NCBI GenBank assembly: GCA_026388915.1
Contig: JAPLIW010000712.1
Span: 1 to 16,451 of the forward strand
Length of the DNA: 16,451 nt
From: Deltaproteobacteria bacterium
GTDB lineage: Bacteria; Desulfobacterota; SM23-61
Direction of reading: 5' to 3'
Shown here: positions 6,993-14,246 of the stretch, one piece after another
How the letters are laid out: each line of letters begins with the position of its first letter
Numbering within the stretch: position 1 is the stretch's first letter
Notes under the pieces: generated by a model
Told to the model about the DNA's origin: nothing
The model's input: the letters and a program-made list of their open reading frames with translations, nothing else
Database searches by the model: none
Position numbers and translations under genes: made by a program

Positions 6993-7304
6993 TCAGGCCG
7001 TCTTGGCTTCGGCCTTGCTGTCTTTGGTCTCGCTCTTCGGGGCTTCGGCCTTGTTCTCCTTGGTCTCGCTCTTTGGAGCTTCGGCTTTTTTCTCGTCTTT
7101 GCTCCTATCTTTCCAGCCCGAATCGCCTTTCTTATAATCGGTCACGTACCAGCCTGATCCCTTGAGTTGAAAACTGCAGTTGGATATGAGCCTGGAAACT
7201 CTCCCCCCGCAGGAAGGGCACCGCGTCAAGGGTTTGTCCGAAAACTTCTGCATGACCTCAATAACCCTTTGACATTTATCGCATTTGTACTCATAAATGG
7301 GCAT
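6993..7304 (-). CDS. FmdB-type small zinc-ribbon protein with charged repeat tail
   Basis: A 103-residue protein starting MPIYEYKC, the hallmark of FmdB-type putative regulatory zinc ribbons. Four cysteines form the ribbon: Cys8 and Cys11, then CPSC (Cys29, Cys32). After a short linker (SGWYVTDYKKGDSGW) the tail is a tandem repeat of twelve residues, KAEAPKSETKEN then KAEAPKSETKDS, plus a partial third copy; it is probably disordered and highly charged. Longer upstream starts exist, but GGAGG (7313-7317) eight bases before the ATG settles this one. Function is unknown; the name derives from a formamidase/acetamidase regulator. It is the last gene of the minus-strand housekeeping block and ends one base from the dedA stop. 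Confidence 0.88.
   Translation of the reverse strand: MPIYEYKCDKCQRVIEVMQKFSDKPLTRCPSCGGRVSRLISNCSFQLKGSGWYVTDYKKGDSGWKDRSKDEKKAEAPKSETKENKAEAPKSETKDSKAEAKTA
7017..7088 (-). repeat. 36-bp tandem repeat inside the FmdB-type gene
   Basis: Two 36-base units (7053-7088 and 7017-7052) encode the same 12-residue motif with two changes. A partial third unit follows. Because the unit length is a multiple of three, copy-number change would keep the frame. Confidence 0.8.
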
Positions 7305-7409
7305 TCTCAAAACCTCCGCTTCCCTCCCAATAGAAAAAACGTTTCTTTCTATATACTTAAGAATAAGCACTGGCAGAAAACTTGTCAAGGAAAGGAATCG
7401 TGCCTCAAA

Positions 7410-7494
7410 CCCCAAAATCCAAATTTCAAATTAAATTCGACCTTTGCGTTTGTTAATTGGTCCCGCGTTTCGCGGGATTGGTGCTTGGGATTTA
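7410..7494. repeat. Intergenic repeat with GC-rich hairpin downstream of dut
   Basis: The 193-base gap between dut and the FmdB-type gene contains an AT-rich motif (ccaaaatccaaatttcaaat) and an opposing motif (attggtgcttgggattt) around a perfect 7-base-pair hairpin, tcccgcg-ttt-cgcggga (7461-7477). The pattern resembles an interspersed element built from CCAAATCCCAA-like words. The hairpin has no U-run after it on the minus strand, so it is a weak candidate as an intrinsic terminator; it could protect the dut mRNA 3' end. Confidence 0.5.
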
Positions 7495-7497
7495 CCC

Positions 7498-7959
7498 TTA
7501 CGGGCCGGTATGTCCAAACCCTCCATCGTTCCGCGAAGTAGCCTCTAGCTCACCCGTCAATTCCAACTCCGCCCGGCATACGGGAGCGATGACCAGTTGA
7601 GCGATGCGGTCGCCCCGCTTCACCCGGAAAGGCTGCTGTCCCAGGTTGATCAGCAGGATTCCCACTTCCCCGCGGTAATCGGCATCAATGGTGCCGGGAG
7701 TATTCACCACACTGATCCCTTCCCGCAGCGCGAGCCCGCTCCTGGGTCGAATCTGACCTTCGTATCCCGTCGGAATGGCTAGGGCGATCCCCGTGGGGAT
7801 GAGCCTTCTCTCCCCCGGTTTCATAACGACTTCGCCCTCTACGTCGGCAAAGAGATCCATCCCTGCGGAATGTTCCGTCATGTACCGGGGAAGAGGGATT
7901 GGCTTCCCGGAGGTCTCCCGCAGTCGCTTCACCTGTACCTTGACCCGCGCTCCGCTCAC
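7498..7959 (-). CDS. dut: dUTP diphosphatase
   Basis: A 153-residue trimeric dUTPase that hydrolyses dUTP to dUMP and pyrophosphate, keeping uracil out of DNA and feeding dTMP synthesis. All five motifs are present in order: AGMDLFA (32-38), PRSGLA (72-77), GTIDADYRGE (89-98, catalytic Asp region and the substrate Tyr95), RGDRIAQLVI (115-124) and RNDGGFGHTG (143-152; the usual arginine-rich GRGGFGSTG arm is slightly altered). The GTG start overlaps the TGA of the upstream M16 peptidase gene (GTGA), indicating translational coupling. A second GTG at codon 10 is possible, but the four-base overlap favours the first. Confidence 0.95.
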   Translation of the reverse strand: MSGARVKVQVKRLRETSGKPIPLPRYMTEHSAGMDLFADVEGEVVMKPGERRLIPTGIALAIPTGYEGQIRPRSGLALREGISVVNTPGTIDADYRGEVGILLINLGQQPFRVKRGDRIAQLVIAPVCRAELELTGELEATSRNDGGFGHTGP

Positions 7960-9212
7960 GGTTCCAAAAGCCCCCGGGGGATGTCCTTTTCCGTCACCGG
8001 TCCCAATACGGTGAGAGAGAGGGAGGTTTTTTGAAATAGCTGCCGGGCCAGTCCGGCCACTTCTTCCGCGGTGACACTCTCGATTCCTTCGATGATTTCC
8101 TCGGTAGTGATGAACCGATGGAAGTAAATTTCACTCTTGGCCAGACGGCCCATGCGGCTGTCCGTGCTCTCCAGGCTCAAGAGGAGATTTCCCTTCAGTT
8201 GCTCTTTGGCCGATCGGAGCTCCCCCGATTTCAGGGAGTTTTCGGCCAGTTTCTTCATCTCCCGCCGGATGATCTTGAGCACCGAAGTCAGGGTATTCTC
8301 CCCGGTTCCCACATACACGCCGATCATCCCGCTGTCTATGAAGGAAGAAAGGAAAGAATAGACCGAGTAGGCCAGCCCCCGATTCTCCCGGATCTCCTGA
8401 AAGAGGCGGGAGCTCATCCCTCCCCCGAAAATCGTGTTCAGGACGGAATAAGCATACCGGCGGGGATGAGTGGCGGAGAAGCCCTGAGCTCCCAGAACCA
8501 GGTGAACCTGCTCGAGGGTTTTGTTCTTCACCAAGATCTGGGGATGCGCCTTGGGAGGGCGGCGGTGGTTCTGCTTGGGGCGGGGGCGAATTCTTCCCAG
8601 AGCCTCCCGGACGGGCTTCAACAGGTCTTCATGTTTCAGCCTTCCCGCGGCGACAAAAATCGGCTGGACCTGCAGGTAATTCTCCGTGAAAAAATCTTTG
8701 AGCCGGGCCCGCTTCAGGCCTTCAATCGTCTCCAGGCGGCCCAGGATGGGAAAGCCCAGGGGATGGCGGGGCCAGAAGGATTCGTTGAAGAGGTCGTGGA
8801 TGTACTCATCGGGCGTATCCTCGACCATGTTGATCTCCTGGACGATCACCTGTCGCTCTTTCTCCATCTCCTCGGCCGAGAAGGTGGAGTTCAGGTAAAG
8901 ATCGAAGAGGAGGTCCAGGGCGATGGGGAGGTGTTCCGCCAGTACTTTGGCGTAGAAGCTGGAGAATTCCTTGCTGGTGAAGGCGTTGAGGACTCCCCCG
9001 ACGGAGTCGATCTCCTTGGCGATCTGCCGGGCGGAGCGGCGCTTGGTGCCCTTGAAGAGCATGTGATCGATGAAATGGGAGATCCCGTTTTCTTCCCAGT
9101 CCTCATCGCGCGACCCGGCGTGAACCCAGATGCCCACCGATACGGAATGAACGTTGGGAATCTCTTCGGTAATGACCTGAATCCCGTTTTCCAGGGTAGT
9201 TTTGATGACCAT
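7956..9212 (-). CDS. M16 family zinc metallopeptidase (insulinase/processing-peptidase-like)
   Basis: A 418-residue single-unit M16B peptidase, like the enzyme encoded after pnp in many bacteria (YmxG/PepR class). The inverted zinc motif reads HFIDH (46-50), with Asp where the family has catalytic Glu (HxxEH). The third zinc ligand, Glu126 in QEINMVEDTPDEYIHD, lies 76 residues after His50, the expected spacing. The C-terminal half has the conserved RENRGLAYSVYS segment that contacts substrate. No signal peptide is seen, so it is cytoplasmic. The natural substrate is unknown. Between its ATG and the upstream pnp gene are 104 bases of tandem repeat. The gene ends in a four-base overlap with dut. 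If the Glu-to-Asp change reduces activity, it could be a weak or non-catalytic member. Confidence 0.93.
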   Translation of the reverse strand: MVIKTTLENGIQVITEEIPNVHSVSVGIWVHAGSRDEDWEENGISHFIDHMLFKGTKRRSARQIAKEIDSVGGVLNAFTSKEFSSFYAKVLAEHLPIALDLLFDLYLNSTFSAEEMEKERQVIVQEINMVEDTPDEYIHDLFNESFWPRHPLGFPILGRLETIEGLKRARLKDFFTENYLQVQPIFVAAGRLKHEDLLKPVREALGRIRPRPKQNHRRPPKAHPQILVKNKTLEQVHLVLGAQGFSATHPRRYAYSVLNTIFGGGMSSRLFQEIRENRGLAYSVYSFLSSFIDSGMIGVYVGTGENTLTSVLKIIRREMKKLAENSLKSGELRSAKEQLKGNLLLSLESTDSRMGRLAKSEIYFHRFITTEEIIEGIESVTAEEVAGLARQLFQKTSLSLTVLGPVTEKDIPRGLLEP

Positions 9213-9220
9213 TTATTCTC

Positions 9221-9317
9221 GTTGCTCGTTGCTGGTTACTCGTTGCTGGTTGCTCGTTGCTGGTTCCTGGTTGTTCGGTTCCCTTTGGCGTTGTCTTGGG
9301 AGTCTTTAACGAGCAAC
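9221..9317. repeat. 14-bp tandem repeat with flanking inverted repeat between pnp and the M16 gene
   Basis: Three 14-base units (9223-9236, 9237-9250, 9251-9264), tgctcgttgctggt with one or two changes, fill the gap. The decamer gttgctcgtt (9221-9230) has a perfect reverse complement at 9308-9317, where it touches the last base of the pnp stop codon. In the minus-strand transcript these ends could pair and place the pnp-M16 junction in a large hairpin just before the peptidase start. Confidence 0.7.
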
Positions 9318-11530
9318 TATTTTTTCTCCGGCCAGGGGTGGCCCAGGGCCTCTTTCCGGCTGAGCTTGATCTTACCTCTTTCATCGATTCCGATGACTTT
9401 CACCAGGACCTGATCTCCCTGTTTGAGGACATCTTCCACATTCCGCACTCTCTCGTTGGCCAACTGAGAGATATGAACCAGGCCATCGGTCCCGGGGAAG
9501 ATCTCCACGAAGGCCCCGAACTCTTTTCCGTCCGGCTTGCGGGCGATGGAAGCAACCCGGCCCATGTAGAACTCTCCCACTTGGGCTTCTTTGATCATCT
9601 CGCGGATTATGTCCGCCGCTCTCTGGGCCGCCTGGGAATCGGGCGAGAAGATATGGACCGATCCATCGTCTTCCACATTGATCTTTACCCCGGTCTCATC
9701 CTGAATCCCCCGGATGATTTTCCCCTGGGGGCCGATGATCTCCCGGATTCGATCCGGCTTGATTCTCAGGCTTAGGAAGCGGGGAGCATAGGGAGACATC
9801 TCGGCTCTCGGCCCGGATAAGGCATTCTCCATCTTCCCCAAGATGAATTCCCTTCCCTCCCGGGCCTGGGCCAGAGCCTGGCGGAGGATATCCCGGGTCA
9901 CTCCGGAAATCTTGATGTCCATCTGGAAACCGGTAATCCCGGTACGGGATCCGGCCACCTTGAAATCCATGTCCCCGTGGTGATCTTCATCCCCCAGGAT
10001 ATCCGTGAGGACCACCACTTTCTCCCCCTCTTTGATCAAACCCATGGCGATCCCGGCTACCGGCCTTTTGATCTGAATGCCGGCGTCCATGAGGGCCAGA
10101 GAAGCGCCGCACACTGTAGCCATGGAGGAAGACCCGTTGGATTCCAGGACTTCCGACACGATCCGGATGGTGTAGGGGTTTTTCTCGTTGGAAGGAAGAA
10201 TGCGGCTGATGGACCGTTCGGCCAGAGCGCCGTGTCCAATGTCCCGGCGGCTGGGTCCCCGCATCATACGGACTTCGCCCACGCTATAGGGGGGAAAATT
10301 GTAATGAAGCATGAAGGATTTGAAGGTCTCTCCGGTGAGGGCGTCGATCTTCTGTTCATCATCGGCCGACCCCAGGGTGACCACGGCAGAGACTTGGGTC
10401 TCCCCCCGGGTAAAGCGCGCGGACCCGTGAGTTCGCGGAAGCCATCCCACCTGGATGTGAATGGGGCGCACTTCGTTGAAGGCCCGGCCGTCGACCCGGC
10501 GATTTTCCTGGAGGATGGGCCGGCGGACGACGAACTTTTCCAGGGCCTCGTAGTAGGCCTTGATGGGCCCGGCCTTCTCGGGAAATTCCTCCAGCAGGGG
10601 GGCCAGGGTTTCCTGCCGCGTCTTTTCCAGCTGCTCATTGCGCGCCTTCTTCCTGGCGATGGCCAGGGCCTGGAGGATCTTTCCCTGCCCCGCCGTCCGG
10701 ATCCGCTCCCGGATGGATTCATCAGCCAAGAGAACCGGCTTGCCCAAAACCGGATCGAAGGAAAGCTCGGGGACCGCTTTCTTCTCGACGGTCTTGATTT
10801 CCGGTTCTCCCGCTGCTTTCCGTTGCTCATTCTCCAGTTCGATCCTCTTCCCCTTCAGCTCCTCCTGAATACCGAGGATGGGCTGCAGGGACCGGTGGCC
10901 GAAGAAGATGGCTTCCAGCAATTCCTCTTCCGAGATCTCCTGGCCTCCGCCTTCCACCATGACCACCCCTTCCCGGCTTCCGGCCACGATCAGGTTTACG
11001 TCGCTCTCTTTGAGCTGGCTGACCGTGGGATTACAGACCCATTGCCCCTGGATCCTCCCCACCCGGACTCCCGCGATGGGGCCCTGGAAGGGAATATCGG
11101 AAATCTCCAGGGCGGCGGAGGCGCCGCAGATGGCCAGTACGTCGGGGTCATTTTCCTGATCGGCCGACAATACCGTAGCGATGATCTGGACTTCGTTTAA
11201 AAACCCTTTGGGAAAGAGGGGACGGAGGGGCCGATCGATCAGCCGGGAAGTGAGAATCTCCTTCTCGCTGGGCCGCCCTTCCCGCTTGAAAAACCCACCG
11301 GGGATCTTTCCCGCCGCGTAGGCCATCTCCTGATAGTCAACGACCAGGGGGAAGAAATCGATTCCCTCCCGGATGGTTCTGGAGGCCGTAGCCGTGACCA
11401 GGACGATGCTCTCTCCAAAGGTAACCAGCACCGCTCCATCCGCCTGCTTGGCCACAGCCCCTGTTTCGACGATAAAATCTCTGCCTCCCAGGTTATAGCG
11501 AACCTCGAGGCGCGTTCCGTGTGCGGACAT
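9317..11530 (-). CDS. pnp: Polyribonucleotide nucleotidyltransferase (PNPase)
   Basis: A 737-residue 3'-5' exoribonuclease that degrades RNA by phosphorolysis and works in the degradosome. Domains in order: first RNase PH-like core (about 10-220), helical linker (220-335), second RNase PH core (335-560), KH domain with the GPQG loop (600-603), and S1 domain (651-727). The second core holds the phosphate-site segments THGSARFTRGETQ (368-380) and SNGSSSMATVCG (464-475) and the metal-site residues of GDEDHHGDMDFKVAG (513-527). Typical proteins are 690-720 residues, so this is full length with a slightly longer linker. The ATG is preceded by GAGGGTGA. It follows rpsO by 107 bases, the classic rpsO-pnp arrangement, where pnp often autoregulates through its leader. 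Confidence 0.98.
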   Translation of the reverse strand: MSAHGTRLEVRYNLGGRDFIVETGAVAKQADGAVLVTFGESIVLVTATASRTIREGIDFFPLVVDYQEMAYAAGKIPGGFFKREGRPSEKEILTSRLIDRPLRPLFPKGFLNEVQIIATVLSADQENDPDVLAICGASAALEISDIPFQGPIAGVRVGRIQGQWVCNPTVSQLKESDVNLIVAGSREGVVMVEGGGQEISEEELLEAIFFGHRSLQPILGIQEELKGKRIELENEQRKAAGEPEIKTVEKKAVPELSFDPVLGKPVLLADESIRERIRTAGQGKILQALAIARKKARNEQLEKTRQETLAPLLEEFPEKAGPIKAYYEALEKFVVRRPILQENRRVDGRAFNEVRPIHIQVGWLPRTHGSARFTRGETQVSAVVTLGSADDEQKIDALTGETFKSFMLHYNFPPYSVGEVRMMRGPSRRDIGHGALAERSISRILPSNEKNPYTIRIVSEVLESNGSSSMATVCGASLALMDAGIQIKRPVAGIAMGLIKEGEKVVVLTDILGDEDHHGDMDFKVAGSRTGITGFQMDIKISGVTRDILRQALAQAREGREFILGKMENALSGPRAEMSPYAPRFLSLRIKPDRIREIIGPQGKIIRGIQDETGVKINVEDDGSVHIFSPDSQAAQRAADIIREMIKEAQVGEFYMGRVASIARKPDGKEFGAFVEIFPGTDGLVHISQLANERVRNVEDVLKQGDQVLVKVIGIDERGKIKLSRKEALGHPWPEKK

Positions 11531-11564
11531 AAATTCACCCTCTTTCCGAAAGATACTTTTTTCT

Positions 11565-11585
11565 TCTGCCTTTTGCTCGGGCAGA
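11565..11585 (-). other. Small hairpin in the rpsO-pnp intergenic leader
   Basis: In the minus-strand transcript, tctgcc and ggcaga form a six-base-pair stem around a nine-base loop, 35 bases before the pnp start. In E. coli this interval carries the RNase III site used in pnp autoregulation. The stem here is short, so a similar role is only a suggestion. Confidence 0.3.
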
Positions 11586-11637
11586 GTTTTCCAACATAAT
11601 CCCCGATATCCTTTGCGGCGGCAACTTGGAATCCTCT

Positions 11638-11907
11638 TTACTTCCGGATTCCCAGCTTCTGGATCAGGGAACGGTACCGCTCCACATCCATCTTTTTCAG
11701 GTAGTCCAGGAGGTGCCGCCTCTGACCCACGAGTTTCAAGAGACCCCTGCGGGAATGATGGTCCTTCATATGAATCTTGAAATGTTCGGTCAGGTAAATG
11801 ATCCGCTCGCTCAGGATGGCGACCTGGACCTCGGGAGATCCCGTGTCCGTGGGGTGTCTCTTATTCCCCTCGATGATGGTCTTCTTCCGCTCTGGCAGTA
11901 GTGTCAC
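11638..11907 (-). CDS. rpsO: 30S ribosomal protein S15
   Basis: An 89-residue protein, exactly the usual S15 length. It binds the 16S rRNA central domain early in 30S assembly and forms a bridge to the 50S subunit. The conserved HPTDTGSPEVQVAIL and the rRNA-binding HHSRRGLLKLVGQRR-LLDYLKK region are intact. The start is GTG at 11907, read as Met, six bases after AAGGAG (11914-11919). An in-frame TTG further upstream would add eight residues that overlap the ribosome binding site, so it is rejected. The gene sits between truB and pnp as in many bacteria. S15 often represses its own mRNA; a small hairpin in the leader could be involved. Confidence 0.97.
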   Translation of the reverse strand: MTLLPERKKTIIEGNKRHPTDTGSPEVQVAILSERIIYLTEHFKIHMKDHHSRRGLLKLVGQRRHLLDYLKKMDVERYRSLIQKLGIRK

Positions 11908-11913
11908 CTCTTT

Positions 11914-11919
11914 CTCCTT
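11914..11919 (-). promoter_or_regulatory. Ribosome binding site AAGGAG for rpsO
   Basis: A consensus AAGGAG lies six bases before the GTG at 11907, which selects GTG over the upstream TTG at 11931. Confidence 0.8.
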
Positions 11920-11934
11920 TCTAGCTTCCAATTC

Positions 11935-11949
11935 AGCATCCGAAATGCT
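11935..11949 (-). other. Short hairpin in the rpsO leader
   Basis: The minus-strand RNA has agcat and atgct forming a five-base-pair stem with a UUCGG-containing loop, 27 bases before the rpsO start. Leader structures that bind S15 are known from several bacterial groups, but they differ in shape. This one is too small to assign. Confidence 0.25.
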
Positions 11950-12002
11950 CGGGTAAAAATGCTTCCCTCAAAATGGACCAATGAACGGAGGTTCTTAAAA
12001 AT

Positions 12003-12932
12003 TCATCCCTGAAAGACCCGGAGGATACGCAGGGCCTGGGAATTTCCGGAAAGCAAGGGCCCCCCATCCACCTGCGATTCGGCGATGGCCAAAAGCTCGC
12101 CGCGTCCCTGAAAGAGCCCCCACCGTTGCCCTTTCCGCAGCCTTTCCTGTTCCCCCTCCCGCAGGTCGCTCAGCCGGAGGGGTTGGCCCTGGCGGACCCG
12201 GGCGGCTGCTTTCTCTTCCAGCTGGATCTTCCCCGTAAGGTCCACTGCTTCTCCCGGGGCGATGATCTTTTCCCCAATCTTTTTCTGCTCCGCCAGACGG
12301 GAAAGTTCTTCCGGGTTCATGGCCTCCTGCAGCGTGAATCTCCCGGAGCGCGTGCGTCTCAGTCCCACCAGGTGGGCTCCGCAACCCAGCGCCCGTCCCA
12401 TATCCGCGCAAAGGCTCCGGATGTAGGTCCCCCGCCCGCAGGTAATCTCCAGGGTTACCAGGGGAAAGGAAAACTCTCTTAAGGAAAAAACATGCACCAT
12501 GGCTTCCCGTTCCGCCACCTCGGGCGTTTCCCCGGACCGGGCCCGCCGGTAAAGGGGAATCCCTTTTTGCTTGATCGCCGAATAGAGGGGCGGCTTCTGG
12601 CGGATCTTCCCGCGGAATCGACTCAGCTCTTCCTCCACCCTCTGGGCGGTGCAGGAAAATCCTTCTTTCTCCGCGGTGATCTTTCCATCCGCGTCCAGGG
12701 TATCGGTCTCCTGCCCCAGCTTCATCGTGGCGATGTACTCTTTGGTGCCCTCCAGGTTGAAAGGAACCAGCTTGGTCCCTTCTCCCAGATAAATCGGCAG
12801 GACCCCCGTGGCCATAGGGTCCAGAGTGCCCCCGTGACCCACCTTGCGGATCCGCAGGGTTTTCCTCACCCAGGCGACCACATCGTGGGAGGTCCAGCCT
12901 TGCGGCTTATCAATGACCAGAACTCCGTTCAA
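12003..12932 (-). CDS. truB: tRNA pseudouridine(55) synthase
   Basis: A 309-residue enzyme (E. coli TruB 314) that makes pseudouridine 55 in the T-loop of tRNAs. The N-terminal NGVLVIDKPQGWTSHDVV is the family signature. The catalytic Asp38 lies in VGHGGTLDPMATGVLP, and the KPPLYSAIKQKG loop and CGRGTYIRSL segment follow. A C-terminal PUA-like domain begins near residue 235. The likely start is TTG (12932-12930) with AAGGG eight bases upstream; it overlaps the nrnA TGA (TTGA), so translation is probably coupled. A longer reading from 12998 would lie wholly within nrnA and adds non-conserved Gly/Arg-rich residues, so it is rejected. Confidence 0.95.
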   Translation of the reverse strand: MNGVLVIDKPQGWTSHDVVAWVRKTLRIRKVGHGGTLDPMATGVLPIYLGEGTKLVPFNLEGTKEYIATMKLGQETDTLDADGKITAEKEGFSCTAQRVEEELSRFRGKIRQKPPLYSAIKQKGIPLYRRARSGETPEVAEREAMVHVFSLREFSFPLVTLEITCGRGTYIRSLCADMGRALGCGAHLVGLRRTRSGRFTLQEAMNPEELSRLAEQKKIGEKIIAPGEAVDLTGKIQLEEKAAARVRQGQPLRLSDLREGEQERLRKGQRWGLFQGRGELLAIAESQVDGGPLLSGNSQALRILRVFQG

Positions 12933-13936
12933 AGAACTGCCCTTACCGCCTCCAGGATCTTGGCCTGGACCTCGGACAGACTTCCCTCTACCGTGCACCC
13001 GGAGGCCGCGGGATGCCCCCCGCCCTGGAACTGTCCCGCAATCCGGGCTACGTCCACCGCCCCGCAGGAGCGCATGCTCACCCGGTACTTCTGGGGTGTG
13101 ACCTCGCGGAAAAGCAGGGCCACTTCCACTCCCTGGACCGACCGTGGGAAGTTAATGAAGTCCTCGGTCATGGCCACGGTCGCCCCGGCCTCTTTCAGCA
13201 TCTGCTGGGTTACGATTACCGAACTCACCCGGCCGCCCGCGGAAAACTCCAACGTATCCAGGACCCGGGGCAAGAGGCGGAGGCGGGGAAGCGGCTGGGT
13301 GTCATACACCTTCTGCGAAACCTCCCCGGGGTCCACCCCGGCGAGCACGCACGCCCGGGCGGCGGCGAAGGTCTGCGGGGAGGTATTGGAATAATGAAAA
13401 GAGCCGGTATCGGTCAGAAGACCCGTGTAGATATTCTCGGCCACCTCTCGGGTGAAGGGAGCCCCCAGAATTCGCACCAGGTCAAAGATGATCTCAGCGG
13501 CGGAACTCGCCCGGGGGTCGACCAGGTTCACATCTCCGAAGAAGCCATTGCTCACGTGGTGATCGATGTTGACGATCTTGCCGATCCCTTTCACTTTGTT
13601 GAATTCTTCCCCCAGCCGGGCCCGGTCTCCGCAGTCCAGGGCGAAGGCCATGTCGAACCGGCCGTGCAAGGGGGCCCGATGAACGATCTCCTGCGCCCCC
13701 GGAAGAAAGGTCAGGACTTCCGGAACCGGGTCCTGAGTCAGAATTTGTACTTCCTTTCCCAGGCTCTTCAATGCCAGACCCAGAGCCAGGATGGAGCCGA
13801 TGGCGTCTCCCTCCGGATTCTGGTGGGTGGAGATTAAGAAGCTCCGGCATCCCCGCGTTTCTTCAGCGATCCTCCGGAGGATTTCCTTCCTCTTCCTCTT
13901 TGATAGTCTGGATGAGACGGTCGATCCGGTTTCCAT
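12929..13936 (-). CDS. nrnA: DHH/DHHA1 phosphoesterase, NrnA-like oligoribonuclease/pAp phosphatase
   Basis: A 335-residue DHH-family phosphoesterase. NrnA proteins degrade nanoRNA and dephosphorylate 3'-phosphoadenosine 5'-phosphate with Mn2+, complementing RNA decay by PNPase encoded nearby. Motif I reads THQNPEGDAIGS (His38, Glu42, Asp44), where the usual form is HxNPDGDA, so a metal-site Asp is replaced by Glu. Motif II Asp101 (ALDCGD), motif III DHH (125-127) and motif IV Asp176 (TGLLTDTGSF) are present. The DHHA1 substrate-binding motif is GGGHPAASG (305-313). The only ordinary start found is ATG at 13936, inside rbfA, giving a 74-base overlap with no clear ribosome binding site. A purine-rich GAGGAAGGA inside the frame could serve a non-standard later start, so the N-terminus is uncertain. 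Confidence 0.92.
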   Translation of the reverse strand: METGSTVSSRLSKRKRKEILRRIAEETRGCRSFLISTHQNPEGDAIGSILALGLALKSLGKEVQILTQDPVPEVLTFLPGAQEIVHRAPLHGRFDMAFALDCGDRARLGEEFNKVKGIGKIVNIDHHVSNGFFGDVNLVDPRASSAAEIIFDLVRILGAPFTREVAENIYTGLLTDTGSFHYSNTSPQTFAAARACVLAGVDPGEVSQKVYDTQPLPRLRLLPRVLDTLEFSAGGRVSSVIVTQQMLKEAGATVAMTEDFINFPRSVQGVEVALLFREVTPQKYRVSMRSCGAVDVARIAGQFQGGGHPAASGCTVEGSLSEVQAKILEAVRAVL

Positions 13937-14231
13937 AATCGAATGAGCGATCTACTTTGAACAAAAGGTCGGGGACGAACCTGAGTCGCAGCTCCCGGCC
14001 CAGTCTTTTTTTGATGTATCCGGCCGCGCTCTGCAATCCATGGAGCGCGGCTTCTTCCCGGTTCCGTTCTCCCATGGCGCTGAAGAAAACCGTGGCCTGC
14101 TTCAGGTCTTCAGTGACCTTCACCCCGGTGAGGGTCACCGAACTCAGCCGGGGATCACTCAGGTCTCGCAGGAGCATTTCCCCGACCACCTGCCGAATCA
14201 TGTCACCCACGCGGTCCGATCGCTTATACAT
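13863..14231 (-). CDS. rbfA: Ribosome-binding factor A
   Basis: A 122-residue KH-fold protein (family 115-135 residues) that binds the immature 30S subunit near the 5' helix of 16S rRNA and is needed for its maturation and for cold adaptation. Family marks include the MIRQVVGEMLLRDLSDPRL N-terminus, SVTLTGVKVTEDLKQATVFF, and LGRELRLRFVPDLLFKVD followed by DYGNRIDRLI. The ATG at 14231 is preceded by TTAAGG seven bases upstream. This Shine-Dalgarno lies at the edge of a short cgcagagaa repeat. In most genomes infB precedes rbfA; here an IS4 element begins 55 bases upstream instead. The gene overlaps nrnA at its 3' end. Confidence 0.95.
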   Translation of the reverse strand: MYKRSDRVGDMIRQVVGEMLLRDLSDPRLSSVTLTGVKVTEDLKQATVFFSAMGERNREEAALHGLQSAAGYIKKRLGRELRLRFVPDLLFKVDRSFDYGNRIDRLIQTIKEEEEGNPPEDR

Positions 14232-14246
14232 CAAAAAAACCTTAAC

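Noticed and set aside
7305..7415. A longer N-terminus for the FmdB-type protein
   Set aside because: MPIYEYKC is the standard FmdB start and has GGAGG upstream; the extra codons are intergenic.
9223..9264. Possible CRISPR array
   Set aside because: The 14-base units are directly adjacent with no spacers and there are no cas genes.
8118..9413. A 431-codon plus-strand open frame across the M16 gene
   Set aside because: It is a shadow of the M16 peptidase and crosses the tandem repeat and the end of pnp; no recognisable protein.
9977..11200. A 407-codon open frame on the plus strand
   Set aside because: It is antisense to pnp, has low-complexity Gly/Pro/Asp/Leu-rich content and no known domain. 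High GC content leaves such frames open by chance.
12933..12998. A longer N-terminus for TruB
   Set aside because: It lies fully inside nrnA and encodes non-conserved Gly/Arg-rich residues; the TTG at 12932 has a ribosome binding site and matches the family start.
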